DNA of 64,000 nucleotides, taken from assembly GCA_907163375.1 (NCBI GenBank), contig CAJQUW010010475.1:111344-175343 (forward strand). Direction: 5' to 3'. The position numbers and the translations under genes were made by a program. Numbering within the stretch: position 1 is the first letter of the stretch; every line of letters begins with the position of its first letter. The DNA is from Prostheceraeus crozeri. Taxonomy: Eukaryota > Platyhelminthes > Polycladida > Euryleptidae. This document shows positions 1-10,615 of the stretch, in pieces. The notes beneath the pieces were generated by a model. The model had not been told where the DNA came from and did not search any database. It saw only the letters and a program-made list of their open reading frames with translations.

Positions 1-418
1 AGTTGATAGGTGCTTGTTCAAAGTGAAAACAGCATTCCCACTCTCTTCTGATGAGTTTCCGCTGATATTGATGAAGAAGTGAAATTACTTCGTTTTAATA
101 CTCTGAATAGAAGTGCATCTTGGATCTGAAAAATGCGACTACTCACCATTCAGCTAGTATTCTTTAATTGTCTTAGATGTGCATGTATTTGACTTTAATT
201 CTATCTAAAGTTCTAAAGTTGTGTGATTATAGTTTGACAGTGTTCAAACAGTGATCGAATTTGCTCATAATTACGCATACAGTATATTCAGATTTTTGGT
301 GATAATCGAGAAATTTATGACTTCTTTGCCTCCTTGCCAATAATACATCAAATTATCGTTAAATAGAAGTTGTTTAAAGAAAAAATGCATTTTAGTTGAA
401 ATGTATGTATTGAGTAGG
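1..418. other. AT-rich DNA, no gene seen
   Basis: There is no long reading frame, RNA gene or recognisable repeat in this stretch. It precedes the fold-back repeat that starts near 419. Confidence 0.6.
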
Positions 419-598
419 TATCAAAGTTAGGAGCCCAAGTATTTGTAAAATATATTTTTTTGTTGTCATAGGCCTTTATATGTTTCGACCAGCTTCTGGA
501 TCCTTATGATGATGACCAAAGAGCTGGTCGAAATATATAAAGGTTTACGACAACAAGAAAAAGATATTTTACAAATACTTGGGTTCCTACCTTTGATA
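419..598 (+). repeat. Fold-back repeat with hammerhead-like ribozyme core
   Basis: Two arms of roughly 80 bases pair with each other; the ends read TATCAAAG and CTTTGATA. Near the centre, positions 506-533 on the plus strand hold ATGATGA, then GACC, an eight-base loop, GGTC and GAAA. This is the conserved core layout of a hammerhead ribozyme (CUGAUGA, stem II, GAAA), with the first core bases changed. Hammerheads of this kind are known in the long terminal repeats of Penelope-like retroelements, so a solo or inverted Penelope terminal repeat is the likely source. Self-cleavage is inferred, not shown, and the altered core may have destroyed it. Confidence 0.55.
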
Positions 599-3500
599 TT
601 TGAAAAATGACTCTAAGCCTCTTTACACATTATGTATTTTAGTATTAAAGAATTTTTACATAAAAATCATAAAATTCGCTTATCTGATTTTCTTTCAGAT
701 CATGAACAACACTGCTTTTAGCATCTAGTCAAGCTTTGCACAACTTTCTCATTAATGAAAAAGGACCATTTTTTAAGTAAATAAATGAGCGTGTAAAATA
801 TATCTGCTAAATAGTTAAATATGTTCATTTATTCATTCTCTTACTCTCTTGCTGTGTTTTAAGCATATCTCTAAAAACTACATTTAAATTTTTTTGACAA
901 GTAACCATCATTATCAATGCTTGTGCTCGAACTTCGAATTTCTATACAATGCGTGACAAGTTGAAGTAATGCATAAGCGATGTTTTTTATTCGCAAAACA
1001 CTGTTGGTAGAAGAAATTTGCAAATTTCTCTCACTTATAACTGTTGAGATGTAGGTGCAGATGACATTTGTAATCGATACCTCGTCGCCCATAGTTTGTT
1101 ACAGAAGCCGAATTGCAAGTTCATTGCGCCCCGCTTGCAACATCGAATTTTAGAGTCAAACACATTTAAGTTTGATATCGCAGACATCATTATAACAAAG
1201 TTGTTCGTACATTTCTTCTTAATTTGAAAATGAAGAAGCTCTTGAACATTTGATGCGAAACTTGGATATATTTCTTAATGAAACATTTCTAACTAGCAAA
1301 ATTCGGAAGTTTTGCTTTAAGTTTACATATACATACAGAATTGACACTCAGAATGCTTACACTCTAATCCGTGGAAGAGAATGTTTATCTTTATTCTTTT
1401 ATAAATTCTTAGTATAAAGTTTTCTATTTCATTATTAAGCATAATTTGTAACAATAATTCCTAGCCTATGTATGGAGAAACTGGTTGCAAACAAAGACAT
1501 CTAAGACACTTAAATGCTTTCCTGGCGAATACGAATAAACTGGAAAGTGAATGTAATTCACCTTCAACTGCATGCGAATAAAAGTAAAGCATGAAAAAAT
1601 ATAACAAATATCTACATATACAGAAAGTAGCTTTCAGCAGTCCAGAAAGACACTCTCCTGCGCTAAGTCGGGCAAAAACGGCAGATCACTGACTGCAAAG
1701 CAATGAAAATATACTAGTGCTTCACAGAGTGGACAGATGCAAAGAGACGCGGTCTCAATAGCAAGATGACCGAGTCTTCATCTCGCATCGGGTTCTTTCA
1801 TCTTAGACGATCAGCCAACCCCACAAAGACAATTTGAAAAAGTTGTACTGACGCAAGACAACTTTATAATATGAGATTACACAGAAACCCATTGCCTAAA
1901 TTTACAAAATGTCAAAAAGTCTGGATGATTATGGATGCCAACAAAAACTCGCTGGCAGTAAAAAAAGTCACAATTTTTTCTGTTTTAGTTCCTCCTAAAT
2001 TTCCTCGTAAAATCGCTGTTGTGAAGCATTTGTTTCAATATCCTTTTTCATCTGATTTAACTTGCTTGTGAAGAAAAATCATTAGTTAACTTAGGATATT
2101 GAGTGAGTTTAACTTGATCATTCTCGGTAAATATAGAAATATGATTTCTTCCCACCTATTCTATTCTGCGTAAGAAGACTATGAATAAATCATGAGTGAA
2201 AATACTCATGATAGCTTTGAACTTTATAAAGGAAATTTTTATCAGAAAAGTTTCTCAATTTGCTGAAATCTTGTGAACACCTTGAATTTGAGTGAGTTTT
2301 AGGCAGCCATCTAAAACTGTCATTCCGCTATCTCAAAGGAAATTCCCGTTAATTCAAAAAAATAAATGTTGATACTTGTCCTTCGTTAGAATAATTTCAT
2401 AACTCACGACGAGGAAACCGTTGCCGTTGCATAGAATAGTATCAAAGAACGTTTCATGAAATGGATTGAAATTTCGAAATAGGAATTTTTGAAAAATGCG
2501 CTTTTAATCAATAGTGCATGTAATTGTGAGACTCTTGTGAGTTCGTGTTTTTATGATTAGCCTGAAAGATAGCTCAGTCAAGTTTGAAGCAGGTATAGAA
2601 AAAAACTGTTGATGTGCAAATGCTTTACATTTGAGAAAATTTCAACGAATTCAGACAATATTAGCTAAATAACATGTTTTTATTCTACTAAAAGATTTCA
2701 AGCTCATGCATATAGACACATTCATGTCATTCACATCCATTTTTAAAGGAACAAATTCCTTGAAGCTTTTCCTTCATGAAAACTGTGCTGAGAATAAATC
2801 AAATTTTGTTGTTATTTATCTTGTGTTCAAATGTCCGCTTACAGATGTTTTTGGTGAACGTGCCAGAGTTTATGAGGATGTTGTACGGGTATGATGCGTT
2901 CTATAAAGATTATACAAAGTCTTCCAGTAATTAAAATTTTCTGTCTTTTACAGCCAAGTTATGAACACGATGTGCTATTTCGCATCCTGACAGTCATGGA
3001 AAGAAATCAGTGCATACAAACGTTTTTAAAACAACTCGACTTAAACTCGGCCTAAACGAACCAGTAACCTGAAAAATGCCAGTGGATTATTAATAGATCA
3101 CTGATATTTTCACAATTTATGAAATATTCCCAGGTTCGACCATTACGAGATATAATTAAATACATTTACACTTAACGAACACAGCTTTTATGCAATTCGC
3201 TCCAAGATCTTGTTGAAAACGCTATTCTCGTGTTCTTTCGAAATTTCCAAATCAATTTTTTGAAGGGATGCGTCGATAAAGTACGGCATCATTTATCTAA
3301 GCAGCATGCAAGAATGATATGAAAATCAGTTGAACATAACAAAATATGTTAATTCGCTGAAGTAGCAGTCGTTTGCAGGTAAACATATCGTCGTAAATGC
3401 TGGTCGCTGTTTAGTTGCGTATGAGCATCCGTTAATAGGATAAAGTTATAATGTTTGCAGAGGCCAGCTGTATGGTCCACTAACTAATGCGAAGATGGCT

Positions 3501-3626
3501 TCGAGAATGTCTTTGAAACTCCGTTGATAATCATAAAGATATTGTAATATGAAATCCATTTGGATCTTTTTGTTAACAATGTTGTATTTTGATTTCGTAT
3601 TGATGAGAATATTGGGGAGTTAGTCT
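599..3626. other. AT-rich DNA, no gene seen
   Basis: Only short chance reading frames of under 80 codons occur here. None has a recognisable domain, a consistent splice pattern or a neighbour to give it meaning. Confidence 0.55.
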
Positions 3627-3746
3627 CATTATCTGTTTGGAAGCTCCCCATGTCAGATATTTGACACATAAGTGAAAAGCAAATTTAATTTTGCTTTTCA
3701 CTAATGTGTCAAATATCTGACATGGGGAGCTTCCAAACAGATAATG
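3627..3746. repeat. Near-perfect inverted repeat (hairpin)
   Basis: Two arms of about 55 bases start CATTATCTGTTTGG and end CCAAACAGATAATG. They are separated by a very short AT loop, and I see one mismatch. The words GATTTCGTATTG lie just outside both arms, as if a short unit had been copied in inverted orientation. It could be a tiny palindromic transposon or a fold-back replication error. No coding content was seen. Confidence 0.8.
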
Positions 3747-4417
3747 ATTTCGTATTGTTTGCAAAAGTATCAGTACACGATTTCAAAAATAAGAAAGCGT
3801 CGAGAAATCAACCAAATCATTCGATCAAACATTTCATTCAATTTGTTCCAATGAGAAACAGAACTCACGATAATAATTGTATTAGATTCAACAAATTTCG
3901 ACTTTTAGCTAACATCAATCAAAATTATGAAATCGATGTGCGAGTAATCATCAAATGAGAAATAAGAACTCAAAATAAATATAGCTAGATGCAATGTATC
4001 ATCTTCAAACTTAAAAATGATTAAATTCAAATGAGAAAAATGGCATTCTTACAATAGGAGAAGCAGGAATGCAAGAGGAATGCAAGTATGTTGCGTCCTT
4101 AGGCGACACCGATCAAATCCTATAGTAGATGATTCATTAATGATTCGTCAGTGCAGCTTCGTAGATAGAAATTCAGGAGTCGATTGTGTTACGTGTAAAT
4201 ATATGATTATAAGGAAAAACAAGCACAACATAAAGAAGTATTTAATTAAGTCACTCAAAGACTCTGCAATCAATGGAGCATAAAAGTAGACAATATAAAT
4301 GTGACTTGGATTGCCAAAACTTCGAATAAGGACTAGAGCAGGAAATGCAAACATCACATAGTTTGCACAGGTAACTAGGGAGAGCTTATGAATCTTGAAA
4401 TTCAAATCTCCAGCCAA

Positions 4418-5310
4418 TTACGTGAACAGCATAGAACTTATAAATATAGGTCTGCATAAGTCATCATGGCGAGCTTGAAATATCACAGATAACATAGAAG
4501 CATACATGTAGATTACTTGCACATGACTTATGTAACACCCTTCCCCATAAAAGAATAAACTTTTGCAATGCCGAAATGCAAAATCATGAAAGACGCGACG
4601 CGACAGGCAGTCGGCAATTACATTGTCTCTCCCTTTAATATGATTGATCACTAAATCATTATATTATAAATAAATATATTATTATAATATAATTATATCA
4701 TAAATCATTATTATTGTATCATTTGGAGCATCAAACTCCAACGCATAAATCTTTGACTTCTGCATTTCATTTTCTGCAAGAAATGATTGTGATCACTAAA
4801 ACATAAATCGTCAAATGGGACGAGTTAACATAAACACAGAAGTGCTGCAAAGAAATGATGATGGCAAAGCTCTCCTTTTACATTGTTGAATAGTTTTTTG
4901 ATGACTATTCAACTTCCAAGAAAAGAGACAAATAGGATCATCGACACCATCATCACCTTCCTGCAGCAAAACACCCAATGGCGATGTCACTTGCATCGAC
5001 CGCAATCTTGAATAGTTTCTGAAAATTTGGAGTAGTCAAGATTGGTTCATGCCACAAAATAGCTTTATCTTCTCAAATGCCTCATTGCATGAAGATGTCC
5101 ACTCAAATTTTACTTTGTTCGACAAGAGGCGTGTCAAAGGAACTGTGATGCCAGAGAAATTTGGGCAAAATTTCCGGTAGTAACCCACCATTCCAAGAAA
5201 TCACAAAAGCTGTTTCCAGTCCATGGGAGTAGGGAAATTCAATATTACATCAGCCTTAGCATCCACTGGTTTTACTTTACCTTAACCAACGACATGACAC
5301 AGATACGTAT
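4418..5310 (-). mobile_element. Ty3/gypsy LTR retrotransposon fossil (RT to RNase H part)
   Basis: Minus-strand translation gives pieces typical of a Ty3/gypsy polyprotein. They include the stretch after the polymerase core (FLGMVGYYRKFCPNFSGIT-like), the start of RNase H (LLQEGDDGVDDPICLFSWKL) and its end (HIKGRDNVIADCLSRR). Gag, protease, integrase and long terminal repeats were not found, so this is an internal fragment. It is clearly broken in several places and looks old. The family call rests on the order and spacing of these motifs. Confidence 0.85.
4650..4720. repeat. AT-rich simple repeat
   Basis: A run made almost only of ATT/TTA units lies within or beside the Ty3/gypsy fossil. 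It is low-complexity DNA with no coding meaning. Confidence 0.7.
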
Positions 5311-7164
5311 CTGGACTATACACTAGTGTTGCACGGGCAAGTAAATATGATTGTATAATTATAGTCATATCTTTCTCTTAGAATTGAATATAATAAGCGC
5401 TTACTATGTATGTATGCTAAAGAATCAATTTCATGAATTACAATCTCGCTAGCTAGAGTTTGTTAAGCATATGGAGTACTACCGTAGCTGAAGATTATAT
5501 TAGATGACTCGAAATAAAAAATCGCACATTTGCAGTTTTCAATTTCACAGACTGAAAACTGTAATCTTCATGAAATCGGCCTGATGTGCGGCATTAGGAA
5601 CAATGGAAAGGCAGAAAGTCTTTCGGACTATTATCATGTATTATGATATACATAAATATAAGATAAAGAGAAACCAAAATATTGATGGGTATTTGATTAT
5701 GATGATTTTTAATCTTCTGCGCCTTTGATCGCCATTCTTTTTGATCTCATGTCAATCCCTGAAATAAGATAAGACAGCTACCTCCCAGGAGCTGTATGTT
5801 ACAACATTTGCGTGATACGCTGGTACATAGTTGTAAGCTATACTTTCCTTGCGTCTGAATACTCCTCTCATAGATTCAAGGCACGATTATCTGAGAAGTC
5901 ATTCTCAAACAACTTCGAAATTTTACGACGATGATAGAATTCCAATTTTCTGGTGCATGTCTCTGATGAGATTAGCTTTTCTTGCTTGGCGTGGAGTTTC
6001 TAATGTTACTTGAGCAAAGACTGTGCATTCGACAATACTGTGAATTATATTGCAACGTCGCTTACGATTGAGATTTTATTCTAATATTTCATCGGTAGGC
6101 GTGAATGTACCGATTTATTTTGAAATTCATCATTCTCAAATGTCCTTGAAATAGACATGAGAAGAGATATTTATCAATCCCTTTATTCTTGATATTAAAA
6201 TAAAATTGGGAGCGTTATAAAGTTTGTGTGGCTTAATTTTCGAGTTTGCTGCCTTTATGTTAAGTTTACAATTGTCCAAATTGCTAACTAGCAGATTACA
6301 TTCTACGGCAAATCAAACTATTCTATAACTAGCAAATCAAATCATTCTATTGAATTGAGCTGTGAATGATTGTAGTCATAACTTACTGCATGGTTTGAGC
6401 TCTACTTATTTAACCGTGCATGTGGATTAATTAAATGTTCTTGGTTTTATTATTTTGTGCTCAATAAGTCAAGCTTTATTTTTTTTCTGAATGATGTTGT
6501 GGACCCATTTTTTATATGACGGCTAATTATGATCATTGTTTTTGATTGTTATATTTCACTCTTCCTGCATAAGGTATTTTGTGACACGAAAAGCGTGAAA
6601 ATTAAAAAACACTCTTGTTGACGGTTCGTTGGTGATGAGCGAGGTGCAAACTGACTTTGACGCACTTTGACGGATTGCTGTGGCTAAAATACTGATGCAA
6701 TAGAGACGTCATCATTACATAACATTTCCTAACTTTTATCACACTGAACTCATGTAATATATCAGCTTTTATCCATACTAGAAATACATTATCGAAATAG
6801 TTATAGGCTTGTGGGTGTTTAGAGTGCTTTTTACACTCCCAATATGCGAAACATCAGATGACTTTAAGCACTTGTAGATTATTGTTCTTTCTTCTGTATC
6901 ATTATCATGACAATAAAACGCTGGAAATTTCTCCAAAACAGTAAAGAAATACATCTCATATGCGGTGTATGCAAGATATTAAAAAGATTTCATTAAATGA
7001 CATCGAAACTTCCAACACATTGATGATGCAATTAACAAGTTACTCTAATCAGATATACATATTCTATGGCTAGCACTCTTTGAAAGTATACGAAATAATG
7101 TGTGAATGGCGCATATAATGTGCAGTGATTTTCAATGAGTCTTGTGGGTCTTTTTGTTTGCAAA
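5311..7164. other. AT-rich DNA, no gene seen
   Basis: There is no supported gene or recognisable element in this interval. Only short chance frames and short self-complementary words occur. Confidence 0.5.
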
Positions 7165-7529
7165 CACAGAATTAGTTTGTTTTACTCTTTCAGTCTACTA
7201 GAAGTGAAGACTAATTCAAAACGATGGCACATGCTGGAACTTAGTAAGTGGGCTAGAAGGAATTCCTAGTACCTTACGGACATAGGAAAGAGTCGCGCGT
7301 CGCTTGCGTATTGCTGTGAATTCCATCTAATTGCTTCGATTGCCACGATTCCTTCAGATTCGGAGAATTCTGAGCACAAGTTTTCTCCATAATGTTGTTC
7401 CTTCCGATCCTTATTAAAGAAAATACCAGGCGCACGAAAATTGGTTCACCTGATGATTTCACCATCTTCTTCTCAGCATTCCTCACTGCATACACTTTAT
7501 GTACCATCGTATTTGTCGGTCAACAACTA

Positions 7530-9395
7530 CACCATTTCCATGTGTAATATAGAAGAGGTCAATTGTAATATCGAACTGTGAATTTGTAATATAGAAATCC
7601 ATCATGCAATATCGAAAATGTCAAATCTAATATAGAAATCTACATTTGTAATATCGATGTCATAATCGGTGATGAATGAGGGAACTGTTGTACTGTTAAA
7701 GTAGTCTGCACTGTACCTTTTTGTGTATATCTCGAGAAGCTGAATCAATTTATTAGAGACGGTAAAGAGATCATCTGGATGGATTAATCCAATGTGAATT
7801 TGTTTTGCCGCAGAACAGTTGGAAGATCAAGAAAGGGTACAAGAGCAGTGAGCATTGGACTTAAAGCTCCTAAAGGATAACAAACATATTTTGGCCTATA
7901 GCCTATCATAGGCCTAATCAGCATACGGTACCTAAGCTAATGGATTTTATAGGCATTCGTAAACAGCCAGCGAAATTGCAATAACTGGTTAAAATTTACA
8001 TTCAAATCATCAAAGGGGATGCAGATTGCAGATGATAGCCTAATGGAATTTTTGATAGCCTTTCAATTGATTTGATGAATTGTCAGTTTTATTGTAATAG
8101 AAATAATTAGTTATACTGGGTACTGTACTTTCTAGGAATAATGATTCACTTACATACGCATTACATTGTGCCTAATTGCAGATTTTCAAAGTTATGCATC
8201 TTGCTAAGCTGGCAAGCATCACCACTTTGCTAGATGTGAACTTCTATTTTAGACTGTTTGGGATGCACAATTTCTTTGCATAATCTACATTTAAATCTGC
8301 ATGGGTAGCACTCAATTGCGCTACATATATTCATAGCTCTTTTCCTGCTTAATACCGGTAGTTTCAAATGCGTATAGGCCTATACATTTAAAATAAAAAA
8401 GATGACATTTTCATTCCATCATATGACTGTTTATAATACATGTAAAAGTTACAAAGTATTACAATTTGCAACATTGACAAGCACAAACGTAGCAATTTTC
8501 AATGTTTCTCAGACACTGACAGTCAGATCGTCCAAATTCATGACAGCCGCATGATAGGTTGCCGTATGTTGGTAGGCCCGGACACATTGCGCATTACTAA
8601 CTGTTGAAATAGCCGGTGTCATGATTTCTTCGAGATGTATTAGTCTCTGCTCAGCAACACCACTTCCAGTTGTATGAGGTATCCGCAAATGCTGCTTGAT
8701 GTGCGCCTTAATGATGCTCCATATATACTCGATCGGATTGAGCTGCGGCGAGTATGGTCCAAGACGCAAAAGCGTCATACCATCCCTCAAGCTTGTTTCA
8801 ATTTGTGAATGGCATGGCGCATTGTCGCATACAAGCACGATGTTGCTCAAAGTCTTTCCATTTTTTTCTAATTCATCACTTAGATTGGAAATCCACTCTG
8901 CTACACTTTCCTTCTTGTTGGAGCCACGTTTGGTAGTAATCTTTACAACACCCTCAGTTGACACGGCTCCTAGCATGTGGACGTTTGGGCCACGGGATGC
9001 TGGCAATGTGCTCACTGCTCTTGTACCCTTTCTTGATCTTCCAACTGTTCTGCGGCAAAACAAATTCACATTGGATTAATCCATCCAGATGATCTCTTTA
9101 CCGTCTCTAATAAATTGATTCAGCTTCTCGAGATATACACAAAAAGGTACAGTGCAGACTACTTTAACAGTACAACAGTTCCCTCATTCATCACCGATTA
9201 TGACATCGATATTACAAATGTAGATTTCTAGATTACATCTGATATCTTCTATATCACATTTTGAAATTCGATATTACAATTGTAGATTTCTATATTAGAT
9301 CTGACATTTTCGATATTGCATGATGGATTTCTATATTACAAATTCACAGTTCGATATTACAATTGACCTCTTCTATATTACACATGGAAATGGTG
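7530..9395 (-). mobile_element. Tc1/mariner-IS630-type DNA transposon with long inverted arms
   Basis: The ends are CACCATTTCCATGTG and its complement, each bordered by TA (7528-7529 and 9396-9397), the target preferred by the Tc1/mariner-IS630 group. The inverted arms are long: about 7530-7854 on the left and 9009-9395 on the right. They run past the subterminal repeats into the start of the transposase gene, so the left arm carries an inverted copy of that gene's 5' part. The right arm has roughly 60 extra bases of degenerate subterminal repeat (TAATATAGAAATC-like words). The inside codes for a transposase remnant on the minus strand. Confidence 0.8.
8509..9100 (-). pseudogene. DDE transposase (IS630/Tc1-like), catalytic part
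   Basis: The open segment of 186 codons (8509-9069) has the second catalytic aspartate in VLVCDNAPCH and the glutamate in SPQLNPIEYIW, about 32 residues later. This is the classic core of the IS630/Tc1/mariner superfamily, which cuts and pastes DNA at TA targets. Just upstream, the expected first aspartate region reads WMD followed by an in-frame TAA and then SNVNLFCRR, so the gene is interrupted next to its first catalytic residue. The N-terminal DNA-binding part was not found as one frame. The gene is dead as it stands. It lies inside the TA-flanked inverted arms. Confidence 0.85.
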
Positions 9396-9397
9396 TA

Positions 9398-10384
9398 GAT
9401 TGCTTACCTGTCGCCCAGTATTTGGTTGATCACAGAGCGGATTTTGATAGGGAGATGGCTTATCTAACCATCGTGACATAGCACGTTCCACATATCATCG
9501 GAGAGGAAGGGATTTGATTTCGGTTCCTCGCAGCATCTTCTCTGCTACCTGTCTGGTAGGCGTTCACGATGCATTAATTTCGGTTAATCATCCAGTCTGC
9601 TCGAGACGGAGCTAGCCTTGTGATGGCATGGTACAGTGAAGGTCCTACCTGTCCTTTGACCAGGGAGACTTATGTCGTAGTAACACAATGCTACTACCTG
9701 TCGGTATAGTGTTCTGGTTGATCATTATTAAACTTCTATTTTGCTTTGATAGGGAGTTGACTTTGTTGATGTAGACAAAGAGTTGCACCGTCGCTTGGAG
9801 TGAGAGGGAGGCTGGGTTCTCATCTGCCGTAGTGCATGAAGGGATGGCTGTGATGTGGTTCCCATTCCGCATACAAGCATGACGACCAGTGATGACCAGC
9901 ATGACCTACTCATAGACTCGTGAGCAGGGAGTTGTATGGAAGATGTCCTCTTGTGTTGGCGGGCAGGAAGCCCAACGCCGAGTGCTTGTCAATCTGACTG
10001 GATGCAGCCTAACCCCTGTATCTCAGGGCAAATGCCACCTAAGCGAGATGAGCTCTCGTCCCGTAACCGCACTGCTCTTTAAAGGAGCAAGAGCTATCAT
10101 GGAAAGATAGTGGGGAGTACTAACCAGACTAAAGGTACTGTACATACCCGCGGAGAGTGGCTTAAAAGATGACGGTTCGTGGTAGCTTTGATGGAGGACC
10201 CACATGTTTCCCTAAAGGATACCAGACGACCGTTGAGTGTGTGGATAGCGTCGTTTTTGAAGAGATTCAGGCCTCCGGCGGACTTGACGGACTTTGTTCG
10301 GCTTGCTCACTTACCTCCGAACCTTCGGCTCGGCGCATGATCGCATCGCTCACAACGTTCGCTCAATCTAGCTAGACAGCGACG
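9398..10384. other. GC-richer island, unclassified repeat-like DNA
   Basis: This kilobase is clearly richer in G and C than its surroundings. It contains phrases such as ACCCCTGTATCTCAGGGC and GCGAGATGAGCTCTCGT, which form short stems. It lies between the TA-flanked transposon and the right part of R1 copy 1. It has no long reading frame with a known domain. It may be the untranslated part of a retroelement or the original inside of a longer R1 element; I cannot decide. Confidence 0.35.
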
Positions 10385-10615
10385 TATGCTATGGTGTCTT
10401 CGATGTGATATCACGACACGCACGCCACTCACTCACTGGCTCTGGTGTCCAAAACTGGATGACAGCTTATTTTTTTGCCATTTCTGACAGAGGGTGATAT
10501 GCGAAATATCCATTTGAAAACACTGTAGGAGATGTGCCATTTTGATGTTAAGGACACATGAGATACTTCCATTCTAGAAACCGAAGCCGCGCGCGCAGAT
10601 GAATCTAATGCTGTG

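Larger units (their letters stand above)
7165..10615. mobile_element. R1 repeat copy 1, split by insertions
   Basis: The outer parts (about 7165-7527 and 10385-10615) match other copies of the same family in this window, at 15293-17015 and 27671-28941. The ends read CACAGAATTAG on the left and CTAATGCTGTG on the right, an inverted terminal pair. Next to the right end is the word GCGCGCAGATGAATCTAA, also seen in the 28-kb copy. The flanking eight bases are similar but not identical (TTTGCAAA and TTTGTAAT). Together this suggests an old non-autonomous DNA transposon, perhaps hAT-like. A TA-flanked element and a GC-richer island separate the two halves. Confidence 0.6.

Noticed and set aside
4148-4417. 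Hydrophobic minus-strand frame beside the Ty3/gypsy fossil
   Set aside because: Looks like an AT-rich chance frame; it does not match the next parts expected of a Ty3/gypsy polyprotein.
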